The translations under genes were made by a program, and so were the position numbers. A model generated the notes under the pieces. That model ran no database searches. It saw only the letters and a list, made by a program, of their open reading frames with translations, and was not told where the DNA came from. Shown piece after piece: positions 43,712-53,733 of a DNA stretch of 64,000 bases. The stretch comes from Macrotis lagotis (taxonomy: Eukaryota > Chordata > Mammalia > Peramelemorphia > Peramelidae). The first letter of the stretch is position 1. The number at the start of each line of letters is the position of its first letter. The stretch covers positions 18,286,268-18,350,267 of the forward strand of contig NC_133658.1 in assembly GCF_037893015.1 (NCBI RefSeq), given 5' to 3'.

Positions 43712-44000
43712 GGAAGAAAGAGGTTTTATTGCATAATTACTATATGGCAATGTTATCTGGTAGGAATTCAAATATAAACAAGTAAGACTTAAATCTAAGT
43801 TGTCTTCAGGGAGCTTACATTCTAATGGTAGAAATCAACATATTAAGGGATATTGGAGAATATATGTGAGGAGGGAGGTGCCAAGAGATATTCAGAGAGG
43901 TAGGAAATGGTGAGAATACCCAGTGCCCTGCAAGATAAGACTTATCTTTCAGAATAGAGGCACTAGGTATGGGCTCAAATTGGAATCAAGTTACCAGGAA
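43712..44000 (-). mobile_element. LINE-X 3' module nested in LINE-X
   Basis: Contains caaatataaacaagtaagac, gtcttcagggagcttacatt and ctaatggtagaaatcaa. It is out of order for the surrounding copy, which implies a second insertion; the borders are approximate. Confidence 0.5.
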
Positions 44001-44454
44001 AGAGGAGATAGAAATGATGATTTGACTGGAGAAGGCATGGAATGGAATGACTAGGAAGAAAAGAACCCCGGACAGCATGAAGATGATCTAGCAAAGGAGA
44101 CTGAGAGGGAACAGACAGAGAGGCAAAAGAATTGAGAGAGGATTAGCCTAAAGCCCCAGCTCTGAGAGTGTTTCCAGGAGAAGAGGGTTATCCACAGAGT
44201 CCAATACTGAAGACAGTGTAAGAAGGCTGATTGGGAAAAGACCAGTTGATTTTACAATTGAAAGATTAATTTTAATATTGGAGATGCCAATTATATTTAT
44301 CATAGGAGGACAGAACTCAGATTGCAAAATGTTAAAGAGTGAGAGGTGAGGAAGGGAGGAAATGAGTGATGACATCTTTATTTGGAGATGACTGAGAAAG
44401 GAAGGAGAGACAGAAGGATGATAACTTGAGGTATGGTAGGGTCTGATCAAGGTT

Positions 44455-44617
44455 TTTTGTTTTGTTTTGTTTTGTTTTTGGCAAGGCAATGGGGTTAAGT
44501 GACTTGCCCAAGGCCACACAGCTAGGTAATTGTTAAGTGTCTGATTCTGGATCTGAACTGGGATCCTCCTGACTCCAGGGCTGGTGCTCTATCCACTGCA
44601 CCATCTAGCTATCCCTC
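44455..44617 (-). mobile_element. SINE-A nested in LINE-X
   Basis: (gtttt)n tail, ggcaaggcaatggggttaag, aggccacacagctaggtaat, atccactgcaccatctagct. Short T-rich repeats at both flanks. Confidence 0.92.
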
Positions 44618-44654
44618 TCGTGTAAGTTTTTTAAAGGATGTCTATGAACTGTGG

Positions 44655-45052
44655 CAGGTAGGTCATTCAGTGGTTAGAACACTAGTCATGGAATCAGCCA
44701 CTAGCTCTGAGTCCCTGATCAAGGCACTTAAGCTCGCTTGCCTTAGTTTCCTCACCTGTAATATGAACTGGAGAAGGAATGGCAAAACCATTTCAGTGTC
44801 TTTGTCCTCATTTCTTTTTTTTTTTTTTTTTAGGTTTTATTTTTGTAAGGCAAATGGGGTTAAGTGGCTTGCCCAAGGCCACACAGCTAGGTAATTATGA
44901 AGTGTCTGAGACCATTTGAACCCAGGTACTCCTGACTCCAGGGCCGGTGCTTCATCCGCTATGCCACCTAGCCACCCCTTTTTTCAGTGCTTTTGTCAAG
45001 AAAACTCCCAGCAGGGTCATGAAGAGTCAGACATGACTGACAAACAACAGCC
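44655..45052 (+). mobile_element. SINE-B split by SINE-A
   Basis: Head ggcaggtaggtcattcagtg, cttagtttcctcacctgtaa, gaactggagaaggaatggca; after the insert, ttttgtcaagaaaactccca and agagtcagacatgactgaca. Confidence 0.92.
44807..44982 (-). mobile_element. SINE-A nested in SINE-B with 15-bp TSD
   Basis: ttcagtgtctttgtc (44792-44806) and ttcagtgcttttgtc (44983-44997) are 14/15 identical. This is direct proof that SINE-A moved after SINE-B. Confidence 0.95.
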
Positions 45053-45144
45053 AGCGTTTATTCCTCAAATCATATATTTAGACCAGGCTTTTCTCTGCTA
45101 TTTTACCTTCACAAAGAGAGAAGGGAGATAACGTTGAAGTCTTG

Positions 45145-45235
45145 GATAAAGAGAGAGTCAGGCTTGGACTTCTAAAGACCTAGGTTCAAGTCCTGTCTGT
45201 AACACCTGCTAACTATGTTTCCATGTGTGAATCCC
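45145..45235 (+). mobile_element. MIR/SINE-E fragment
   Basis: gacctaggttcaagtcctgt, ctaactatgtttccatgtgt. Confidence 0.5.
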
Positions 45236-45439
45236 TAGGAAACAATATTAAACTCTAAGTGATCACTGAGTTACTAGTCTGAGTTGGTGAGTTTTCATAT
45301 CAAGAATGTCTTAAGCTTATGAAATCAGATCCCCAATCCCATTGTAATCAGATGAGGTAAAAGGAAATGCCTCTTTCGTTCATCACCATCCTTATGATAC
45401 AAAACGGTGCAGATTACTGTAGGCAGTAATAAAAAAACT

Positions 45440-45515
45440 GCTCTGTGTGAACTTAGACAAGTCACTTAACCCCCCTTTGCCTTGCAAAACCAATAACAAA
45501 TAGATAGATAAATAG
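45440..45515 (+). mobile_element. 5'-truncated SINE-A
   Basis: ctgtgtgaacttagacaagt, cacttaacccccctttgcct, then aatagatagataaatagata tail. Head and B box absent. Confidence 0.8.
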
Positions 45516-45569
45516 ATAAAAAGGAGCTGGCATGCATATAGGACTTTATATAAATGGCGTAGTATTAAG

Positions 45570-46140
45570 AAAATGTGCTTAGCAAAGTGCATTTGATGCT
45601 CATTGCAATGCTGGGATGCAGGTGCTGTTATCATAATTATATGCTTGTACAGGAAATCCTCTCATTTTACAGCCAACAGAAATGAAGCCAACAGAGGTTA
45701 AGCTAGTAAACGTCTGAGGTGAAACTTGAGCTTGTCTGCCAGATATCTGCCAGATCCGGTGATCCATCCCTCGGACCGCATAGCCGCCTGGATCAGGTCT
45801 CAGCAGGGTTTGAATAGAGATTGTTTCATTTTCTTTTTAATCTCTTCATCCCTCATTCTTAGCATACAGTAGACACTTAAATGAGTTTTTTAGTTGAAAC
45901 TAAACTTTTTTTTTTTTAAGTTGAACTAAACTGAATTGAATTAAACTTAGAACAGAAAGGGACTTTAGAGGTCACTTTAGAGGTTCAATGTCCTCAATTC
46001 TTGGGTGGAAAAAAATGCACCCCCACAAAGGGAAATGATTTGCCTGAGGCTCCATAACTGGTAAATGGCAGACAGGAGATGAGCAAACCCCTCCTGTAAC
46101 CCTGATCTGGGACTTGTCGTGCTACACCACATTGCCTCCC
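45570..46140 (-). mobile_element. MIR-like pair with LINE tail between
   Basis: 45570-45790: tgctcattgcaatgctggga, aatcctctcattttacagcc (minus). 45830-45895: tcattcttagcatacagtag (plus LINE end). 45940-46140: agggactttagaggtcactt, cataactggtaaatggcaga (minus MIR-F). Confidence 0.55.
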
Positions 46141-46877
46141 AGTGGTCTCTGAGAGTAGACCAAGGCAGAGTGGATTTCTGGTCTCAAGTGTTAAGAGAAT
46201 CAAAATACAATCAGCAGCAAATGAACTGGTTATAGAGCCCATAGGGTCCAGGAAACTGGAACTGTCTATCCTTTCTCTTAGTATTACCTGAGAAAATCAC
46301 TGAACCTCTTGCAAATCCATCTTTTCTGTAAAATGAAGAGAGCATCTATATCACAGACTCTCTGAGCAACAAAAGAGTTAACGTGGAAACGTGCTTTGTC
46401 AGTCTTGAACTGCTGGACAGATATTAGATTATCATCTTTAAAAGAAAAAATTGTCCCCATTGTGTATAGCTTGATACACATACATGATCCATCCCACATG
46501 GTAGCTTCAACTATGTCTTCTTGTCTTGGCCACCTTCTGATTTTCCTCTTGTTCTCTCTTAGCAATGCCTCAGGGATCCTTTTTCTTTCTTTTCTCCTTT
46601 TTTTTCTGGTGGGGGGGGGAAGGGAAAAGCATCATTTCCACTAGTACCCTCTGCTCTTTGGAATGTTTTCCTATTGAAAGGAACAGTGACTTAGCCCACT
46701 GTAGACTTCGACCTCTACCACCAATGTAAATCCCTTTTAACTATGGGAATTCTTCCTCTGATTCAAACCAATCTAATTCAAGCATTTTCTGAGTTCCAGG
46801 CATGGAGAATGTCTTCCAAGGAACTGATCCAAGGGTAGAGGTGGAGTGTGATACTGTTCCTCTGAAATGAGAGGACA
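46141..46877. other. Unassigned, small MIR remnant
   Basis: 46275-46350 resembles a MIR CORE (aaaatcactgaacctcttgc). 46595-46620 is a G9-containing homopolymer stretch. Nothing else recognised. Confidence 0.35.
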
Positions 46878-46955
46878 AGGGTGCAAATGAGATAAAATTT
46901 GTAAAGGGATTAGTTCAGTGTCTGGTAACTATGGATGTTTATTCCCTTCTCTGAA
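46878..46955 (+). mobile_element. SINE-D tail fragment
   Basis: gcaaatgagataaaatttgt, aaagggattagttcagtgtc, aactatggatgtttatt. Confidence 0.6.
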
Positions 46956-46959
46956 TTAT

Positions 46960-47345
46960 ACTACCTATGTTGCCTTAAGTATATTACTTTTCTTCCTCTG
47001 GTCTCAGTTTCCCACTCTGTAAAAGAGGATGTTGGACTTGATGACCTCTAAGGTTCCTTCCAGCTCTTAGTTCTGACATTAGTCTGACATTTGCACACAC
47101 ACATATACACATATATGTAAATATGTATATTTATATCTATTTATATCTCTATATATCTATCTAGATAAATAGATATAGAAATATACATTCAGAGAGAGAG
47201 AAGTTCATCTCCCCCCACCCAGTTGATCCTCTGCTGTAAGTCATCATCTCTCACCTTGATTATTATAATAGTCTGCTGGTTGATTTCCCCGTCTCAAGTC
47301 TACCCCCTCCAACTAAATTGAATATTACCATGATCATGAATATAC
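46960..47345 (+). repeat. Duplicated MIR-F / (CA)n / LINE-X block, copy 1
   Basis: MIR-F (ctcagtttcccactctgtaa, gatgacctctaaggttcctt), then ca/ta-rich 47092-47190, then LINE-X sense sequence (ccttgattattataatagtc, tgctggttgatttccccgtc). Confidence 0.75.
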
Positions 47346-47794
47346 CATGAATGATATAAGAAGTCAGGGTAGGACAAATCCTTGACATCCTGTTCAGTTT
47401 CTTCTGATGCCAAATCTGCATATTATTGCCGGGCTTCCAATGGACCATCGCATTTTTCTATTTTATTCCTTTATCTTCCAAAATTTATAATGTGGTCATA
47501 AAAGTTAATCATTCTAGGATGAATCTTGTCAGGTGTGATTAACTGGTAATTAAGGTGCTGTGATTATATATTCTTTTAGTGCGAAGGACTGATGTGTGCC
47601 CAAACCCATCTTCTCAAACATAATATTGTTATTATTTCAGCATGCATGGTAAAACAGGAATAATGTTCTGGCATTAATTGATGAGCTGGGGAAGCTCAGG
47701 AAAGGTTCATTGAAATGCAGAGTTTCTACTAGCATCTGTGATTGCAACTTTTGGTTTGGGAGATTCAGAGGAGTCAGATCGGAATTTTAGCTCT
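47346..47794. other. Unassigned spacer
   Basis: Nothing recognised between the two blocks. Confidence 0.4.
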
Positions 47795-48070
47795 TCCCCA
47801 CACTATCCGTGTGCTTTTGGAGTAGTCATTTTATTTCTACAGTTCTCAGTTTCCTCCCATATAAAAAGGAGAAATTGCACTCAATAATGTGCCAAGTCTT
47901 GCTATTTCCAAACCTTACACACACACACACACATGTATGCATATTCATCTCCCCTTACACAGTTGACACTGTGCTGTAGGTCCTCATCATCTCACACCTT
48001 GACTATTATAATAGCCTGTTGGTTGATGTCTCCATCTCAAATCTAGCCCCCTCCAGATAACCTCCATTTA
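47795..48070 (+). repeat. Duplicated MIR-F / (CA)n / LINE-X block, copy 2
   Basis: MIR-F (ttctcagtttcctcccatat), acacacacacacac at 47919-47932, LINE-X sense (ccttgactattataatagcc, tgttggttgatgtctccatc). Same order and same LINE start as copy 1. Confidence 0.75.
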
Positions 48071-48321
48071 ACACTCAAATTAATCTTCCTAAAGTGTTTG
48101 GCTGCCTAGTCACCCTCCTCCTCAACAAATTCCAATGATGCCTAATTCCCTTCAGAATAAAATATTAAATGCTCTGACTTTTAAAATGCTTCATAATATG
48201 GCTCCTTTTAAATTTTTTTTTCAGACTCCTTATATATATTGCTCTCCTCTTTGTTCTCAAACATGCAACAAACACTGACTTCCTTGCCTTTCTTCACATA
48301 AAACATTCCATCTTCTGTATC
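48071..48321 (+). mobile_element. LINE-X 3' ORF end / UTR
   Basis: Continues the LINE in copy 2: aattaatcttcctaaagtgt, gccta attccttcagaataa-type words and cttcataatatggctccttt. Sense orientation. Confidence 0.7.
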
Positions 48322-48451
48322 CAGGCACTTTTGTTTTTGAGGGAATTGGGATTAAGTCATTTACCCAGAGTCACACAGCTAGCGTTTGAAGTCAGATTTG
48401 AACCAAGGTCCTCCTGACTCTAGTTCTATCCTTTGCACCATCTAGCTACCC
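48322..48451 (-). mobile_element. SINE-A, worn
   Basis: gaattgggattaagtcattt, acccagagtcacacagctag, gatttgaaccaaggtcctcc, ctttgcaccatctagctacc. Confidence 0.8.
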
Positions 48452-48460
48452 TTCTATTCA

Positions 48461-48507
48461 TTTTCTTTCTTTCTTTCTTTCTTTTTCTTTCTTTCTTTCT
48501 TTCTTTT

Positions 48508-48542
<35 letters not shown>

Positions 48543-48580
48543 GTCTGTCTGTCTGTCTTTCTTCCTTCCTTCCTTTCTTC

Positions 48581-48637
<57 letters not shown>

Positions 48638-48659
48638 TTTCTTTCTTTCTTTCTTTCTT
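48461..48659 (+). repeat. (CTTT)n array
   Basis: About 200 bp of ctttctttcttt with a (ctgt) patch near 48541-48558 and a few cttcc variants. Phe/Leu/Ser frames on plus and Lys/Glu/Arg frames on minus are artefacts. Confidence 0.98.
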
Positions 48660-48719
48660 GAACTTAGGACTTTCTGTCTCCAGACCCAGTGCTCTAACCA
48701 TTGTGCTACTTAGCTTCCA
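48660..48719 (-). mobile_element. SINE head fragment
   Basis: gaacttaggactttctgtct, ctaaccattgtgctacttag. Confidence 0.65.
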
Positions 48720-49447
48720 CATACTAGATATTGCTAAGGTATATAAATTTTCCTCCAATCCCAATTTTTTGTTTGTGTAATTAGAGGTAATGGATTGAGA
48801 GGATAGAGAGGCGGGGTGCTTACATCTGCATTCAGACTATAATTCTTTCTCTGGGTTTGGATGGCATTTTCCATCTGAAATCCTTCAGAATTATCTTTGA
48901 TCACTATATTGCTAAGAAGCACTAAGCCCATCGGGTTTGACCATCACCGCATGTTGTTGTTAAGGTGTACAATGTGCTTCTGGTTCTGCTCACTTCATTC
49001 ATTTTATGCAAATCCTTCCAGACTTTTCTGAAATCTCATCCCTCATGATTTCTTACAGAACAATAGGATTCCATCACATACATATACCACAGTTTGTTCA
49101 GCCATTCCCCAATGGATGGGCATCCCTTCAATTTCCAACTCTTTGCCACCACAAAAGGAACTGCTATGGACATTTTTATACATGTGGGTCTTCTTCTTTT
49201 ATGATTTTTTGTGGGGGGTACAGAACTAGTAGTGATATTGTTGGATCAAAAGTTATGCAGAGTTCCAGATTGCTCTCCAGAATGGTTGGATCAGTTCACA
49301 ACTCCACCAACAGTACATTAATGTCCCAGTTTTCCTTAGCCAATCTGTCAGGTATGTATGAGACAGTACGTCAGAATTGTTTTATTTACATTTTTTTAAA
49401 ATTAATGGTAATTTAGAACATTTTTTCATGTCACATAGATAGCTTTA

Positions 49448-49528
49448 AGTGACTTCTCCAAGTTCACACAACTAGAAAGTATCTGAGAACAGATCTGAAC
49501 ACAGGAAGAAGTTCCAAGACCTGTGCTA
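49448..49528 (-). mobile_element. SINE/MIR fragment
   Basis: gtgacttctccaagttcaca, gatctgaacacaggaagaag; sits between L1 and the SINE-C. Confidence 0.55.
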
Positions 49529-49529
49529 T

Positions 49530-49839
49530 ATGGCAGCTAGGTGGTGCAGTGGATAGAGCACTGCCTTGAAGTCAGGAGAACGGAAGTTCAAATCCGGCCT
49601 CAGACATTTAACACTAACTGTGTGACCTTGGGTAAGTCACTTAACTCTGATTGCCTCATATCCAGGACCATCTCCAGTTGTCCTGATTCATATCTGATCA
49701 CTGGACTCAGAGGGTTCTGGAGAAAAAAAATGAGACTGGAACTTAGCACAGCATCCTTCTTCACTCCAATCCAATTCATGTGCTTGTCACAGCATCATGT
49801 CCCCAATGCCATGGTCTTCTTCAAGAATGAAGGACAAAT

Positions 49840-49886
<47 letters not shown>
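49530..49886 (+). mobile_element. SINE-C, full length with (ATC)16 tail
   Basis: ggcagctaggtggtgcagtg, gaagttcaaatccggcctca, ccaggaccatctccagttgt, caatccaattcatgtgcttg, tggtcttcttcaagaatgaa (49812 on), then uninterrupted (atc)16 at 49839-49886. The complete reference copy of this family in the window; it lies inside the L1. Confidence 0.97.
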
Positions 49887-50007
49887 TTTAGAGAGTTTTA
49901 ATTACTTCAATTGAAAATTGCCTTTTCATATCCTTATTTATCCATTGGTGAATGACTTGTAGGCTTATAAATTTGACTTGGTTCTCTGTATTTTAGAAAT
50001 GAAGTCT

Positions 50008-50162
50008 TGGGGCATCTGGGTGGTGCAGTGAATAGAGCAGTGGCCCTGGAGTCAGGAGGACCTGAGTTCAAATCCATCCTCAGACAATAATTATCTGGCT
50101 GTGTGGTCTTAGGCAAGCCACTTAGCCCCATTTGCCTTGTAAAAAAAACCTTAAAAAAAAAA
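50008..50162 (+). mobile_element. SINE-A with TSD inside L1
   Basis: gaaatgaagtctt (49995-50007) and gaaattaggtctt (50163-50175) flank it. catctgggtggtgcagtgaa head, tttgccttgtaaaaaaaacc tail. Confidence 0.93.
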
Positions 50163-50557
50163 GAAATTAGGTCTTTATCAGAAACACTGTAAAAACTGTT
50201 TTTCAATTTTCTGCTTTCCTTCTAATCTTGACTGCATTTGGTTTTGTTTGTGTAAAACCTTTTCAATTTAATGTACTCAAAATTATACATTTTGTGTTTC
50301 ACAATATTCTCTATTCTTATCTCTTGTCTTAAACTCTCCTTGCCAAAGATCTGGCAGATAAATGATTCCTTGTTCTGCTAATTGGCTTCCAGTATTATGT
50401 GTACTCATTTTATCTTGATATGGGATATAGGAAGACGCCTAATTTTTGCCATACTATTTTTCAATTTTCCCAGCAGTTTTTGTCAAATAGTGAGTTCTTA
50501 CCCAAGAAATTGAAGAGTTTTGGGTTTATTGAACAATAGATTATTATACACTCATCT

Positions 50558-50752
50558 TTTTGAGTTCAAATCTGGCCTCAAGCACTTAGCTCTGTGACCC
50601 TGGGTAAGTCCCTTTACCTTGTTTGCTTCAATTTCTTTATTGGCAAAGTGAGCTGGAGAAAGAAATGGCAAACCATTCCAATATTTTTGCCAAGAAAAGC
50701 CCAAATGGGGTCATGAAGAGTCACACATGACTGAAACATGATTGAACAAGAA
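50558..50752 (+). mobile_element. SINE-B, 5' truncated
   Basis: Starts at the B box (ttgagttcaaatctggcctc), ends agtcacacatgactgaaaca; head missing. Confidence 0.88.
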
Positions 50753-51034
50753 CAGAATTTTTGGCAACTAAGAAAAATGATTAAGCAAAATGATATGCGA
50801 ATAATATTCTATCCCTGTGGTATATCATCTTTCTGCTAGGAGGAAATGTGCTTTAGTACATGTTATCCAAAGGAAGAGTCAGAGATTATATGCCACAGGA
50901 GGCCTTTCATGCTGAGGAATCTCTGTCTTGGTTTCCCTAAGGAGCTTCATCTTGGACATTTCCCTGCCCCAACTGACCACTTTAGGGTAGACAGCCAATT
51001 CTTAACATCAGCAGAGTTGACATGGGTTTGAAGA

Positions 51035-51265
51035 CCTTTGTCTCTGTCTCTGCCTCTGACTCTCCCTCTCTCTCTCTCTTTCTCACTCTGTCTCTGTCTC
51101 TCTCTCTCTCTCTCTCTGCCTCTCTTTCTCTCTGTCTCTATCTCTGTCTCTCTCTGTCTCTGTCTTGGGTCTCTGTCTCACTCTCTGACTCTCTCTGTCT
51201 CTGTCTGTCTCTCTCTGTGTCTTTGTCTCTCTGTCTATCTGTGTCTGTGTCTGTCTCTCTCTCTC
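51035..51265 (+). repeat. (TCTCTG)n array
   Basis: About 230 bp pyrimidine-rich with ctctgtctct units; frames here are artefacts. Confidence 0.96.
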
Positions 51266-51724
51266 TGAGATTGAATGGGAAGAGCTGGGTTCTCTTTCCT
51301 CTTTCTCTCTGGACCCCTGCCCCTACCTGGACTTTCTGGACTCCACCAGGATGACCAGGCAGGTAGAGATCCATGGCTGTTCATGCCATTTTGATGAGCT
51401 GGGAGTTACCACCCATGGTTCTCTAAATCCTTTTGGTTCTATCTGACCTGATGTTATGTCCTCTGAATTGCATTTTTTTTTGCCAGCTCCCGAAGTTCCC
51501 ATGAAGGGAGGAGCGTACAGACAGCTCTTAACAAAACTGGCCTCCATTCTGGGGTTTGATTATCTCTCCCTCTGAAATAGTTCATTTCTGGTAAGTGCCA
51601 TAATTAGAAGAATGTTTTCACTTGGCCTTCATTCCCCACCAGTTACTGGGAACAGCCTCAGCTCTGGCTTCTTTAAGCCGGAAGGTTGACTTTATATAAC
51701 TGATCCTACTTGGTCCTTGGTTCT
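51266..51724. other. Unassigned
   Basis: No repeat recognised; contains agctcccgaagttcccatga and tttaagccggaaggttgact with CpGs, possibly young or conserved. Confidence 0.3.
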
Positions 51725-51868
51725 ACTTTAGGTTCTTTCTCTCCTTCCCCTCCTTTTTTGTGTTATCCCCCCCCCCCACGTTAGATTGTAAGTTCATTGA
51801 GGGCAAGGATTGTTTTAATTGGTTCATATTTCTATCCTCAGAACCTAGCACAGTGCTTCGTACTTTGT
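51725..51868 (+). mobile_element. LINE 3' tail, left part
   Basis: ttagattgtaagttcattga, gggcaaggattgttttaatt, ctcagaacctagcacagtgc. Continues at 52397-52435 (atgcttacaaaatgtttatt) after the SINE nest. Confidence 0.8.
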
Positions 51869-52057
51869 TGTTGTTTAGTAATGTCTGACTCTTCCTGTCC
51901 CCATGGGGGGCTTTCTTGACAAAATATTGGGGAGGCTTGCAATTGCCTTTTCTAGAGAATTATGACATAGAGGTGCAGGGTCACATAATGAGTGTCTGAG
52001 GCCAGATTTGAACTCAGGTCTTCTGGACTCCAGTACCTGTTCTCTATCCACTATGTC
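51869..52057 (-). mobile_element. SINE-B with internal deletion
   Basis: ttgttgtttagtaatgtctg, gggggctttcttgacaaaat, ccagatttgaactcaggtct, ctctatccactatgtc. Confidence 0.85.
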
Positions 52058-52150
52058 CAAAACAGACAGAAGTTGAATTACTCGCTCAGTGTCTCACAGT
52101 TAGTTAAGTTTCTGAGTCTAGATTTGAACTCAGGTCCTCCTTACTCTGGA
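52058..52150 (-). mobile_element. SINE fragment
   Basis: gaattactcgctcagtgtct, gatttgaactcaggtcctcc. Confidence 0.7.
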
Positions 52151-52207
52151 GCAGCTGTTGGCACAATGGATAGAGTCAAACATGACTGAAATGACTGAAC
52201 AGCAACA
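52151..52207 (+). mobile_element. Tiny SINE-B: head joined to tail
   Basis: gcagctgttggcacaatgga head runs straight into gtcaaacatgactgaaatga tail; about 57 bp, with B box and CORE deleted. Confidence 0.75.
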
Positions 52208-52396
52208 ACTTCCCGACTTCAGTTCCAACTCTCTATCCATTGAAGCATCCAGTTTTTTTTTTTTTTTACTCTTGTCAGACACAGGTTAAATGGGTTGCCC
52301 AGGGTCAAAAAACTTGAGTCTGAATTCAAATTTGAACTCAGGTCTTCCTGACTCCAAGCCTAGTGATTTTTCCACTGAGCCACCTAGCTGCCTCTT
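52208..52396 (-). mobile_element. SINE head fragment plus SINE-A
   Basis: 52208-52250 tctctatccattgaagcatc (head end); 52251-52396 T13 run, gttgcccagggtcaaaaaac, gagccacctagctgcctc. Confidence 0.8.
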
Positions 52397-52435
52397 TCTG
52401 CTAATAGATGCTTACAAAATGTTTATTGATTGAAT
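52397..52435 (+). mobile_element. LINE 3' tail, right part
   Basis: aatagatgcttacaaaatgt, ttattgattgaatga: the end of the LINE begun at 51725. Confidence 0.75.
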
Positions 52436-52535
52436 GAGTCAAGGAAGTTAAGTGATTTGCCTGAAGCCTCATCATGAGCAAGTAGGACTTAAACCCAGCC
52501 TCTCCTGGGTCTAGAGCTCTCAGTCTCTTCCTTAG
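52436..52535 (-). mobile_element. MIR fragment
   Basis: gttaagtgatttgcctgaag, aggacttaaacccagcctct. Confidence 0.6.
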
Positions 52536-52780
52536 ACTTTGTTGCCCCTGGAAAGAACACTGGCAACTCTCTCCATTTAGAATTTTAATTTTCTGATATC
52601 CAATTGATTTTAACAGAATTGTGTGTCTATCTACTGTCTGTCTGTGTTCATGTATGTATGGGCATATGTGTGGTTCTAGACCTATCTTATCAATGTTTGG
52701 GTTCCTAGTGTGGAAACTCCTTTCCCAGATCAGTAATGTCTATATAATTTATAATCTGAGCAAGCTGCCTGGGCTACTGA

Positions 52781-53300
52781 AATGCCATGACTTGATCATG
52801 ATCTCACAGCCAGGACGTGACCTAAGGATCTCCAGCTGACCCTCTCTCCATTATGTCATGGGGAAGAGAAAATGGGGTGAGAAAAAGAAGTTTCTTTCTG
52901 GCAGATGTTGGCTCAGGTTCTCCCTGCTTTGGAGAGTCTTAAATGAACCAATGATCCAATCATGGCTGATCCTTCACTATGGCCACAGGTATCATTCCAT
53001 TTGGTTGTTCATGAGATTGTGATCGGCATCAATCCACACTCCAGCAATATAATCCCAGAGGCAGGCTTTATTATGGTGGATGGCATTATCTGACTGAGTT
53101 ATCAAAGGGTGGGCCATTTTAGGTCCACGGACAGTCAGTTGTAACCTATTCTCTATTGATGACATGATAATTCCATGATAGAAGAGATTGGTGACTCATA
53201 GGAATTCACCTTAACCCACTGGGAACAAACCCAGTTCAAGTCTAGCTTTTCCTGACTTCAGGAAGAGCATTCTACTCACTGGGTTAGATTGCCTCTCCGC
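52781..53300 (-). mobile_element. Two MIR fragments with unassigned middle
   Basis: 52781-52860 (tgatctcacagccaggacgt) and 53190-53300 (gggaacaaacccagttcaag, ttgcctctc) are antisense MIR-like. 52861-53189 holds nothing I recognise. Confidence 0.45.
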
Positions 53301-53721
53301 CCTTTGGGTGGATTGTTTATTTACAAGAGAGAATTTCATGCCTTGAAAAGAATTCTGTTCTTAAATCAGAGGTTCTGGGGTCAAATTCTTGGTTTCTCCC
53401 TTTCTGCCCCAAAGGTCAGATCCTTCCATTCTGTCACTGAGCAGTTGACTTCAGATGTACAAATCTGAGGAAGGGCTCGCCTCCTTCTTCTTGTGATTTT
53501 GGTCATTCTCCAGTAAGGAGCTGGAAAGGGTGGACTCTTGTTAAAGGTGCTCTGGACCTGGGAAAGTGAATTAGAAATCAGAATGTTGGGTGATGAAATC
53601 AGAGCAAGGGACAAGTCAAGGGGTGGGGGATGAGGGAGACTGAATGATAGTGTGGGACTTCTCCCAGAATCACAGATTCTTGGATCCTCCTTCCCAAGCT
53701 ACCTTATCTTTATTTATTTGG
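53301..53721. other. Unassigned
   Basis: No repeat or gene recognised. Confidence 0.35.
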
Positions 53722-53733
53722 TAGGCATTTGCT

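Larger units (their letters stand above)
43080..44640 (-). mobile_element. LINE-X, second large relic with RT remnants
   Basis: Antisense LINE-X order from aggacatcattacaatattc through cagtttgaaacatccaatag, tagcaaaggagactgagagg and gttatccacagagtcc. The minus frame 44148-44519 contains DSVDNPLLLETLSELGL preceded by INLSIVKSTGLFPISLL, matching the RT stretch after the TETA box in the copy at 12.1 kb. About 43712-44000 is a separate LINE-X 3' module nested inside it (gtcttcagggagcttacatt). A SINE-A at 44455-44617 interrupts it near tgatcaaggtttttt. Confidence 0.8.
48960..50557 (-). mobile_element. L1 ORF2 end, long antisense copy split by SINEs
   Basis: Plus-strand antisense order: tgcttctggttctgctcact, ttcagccattccccaatgga, tttgccaccacaaaaggaac, ccagaatggttggatcagtt, agccaatctgtcaggtatgt, gaaaattgccttttcatatc, ttttcaatttaatgtactca, cagcagtttttgtcaaatag. 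Known L1 C-terminal and 3' order; frames are broken. The 136-codon plus frame 49006-49416 is antisense to L1, not a gene. Confidence 0.88.

Noticed and set aside
49006..49416. 136-codon plus-strand open frame
   Set aside because: It is antisense to L1 ORF2 end sequence.
49530..49605. Apparent tRNA gene (A and B boxes)
   Set aside because: These boxes belong to SINE heads; no cloverleaf or intact acceptor stem, and the same sequence recurs in many copies.
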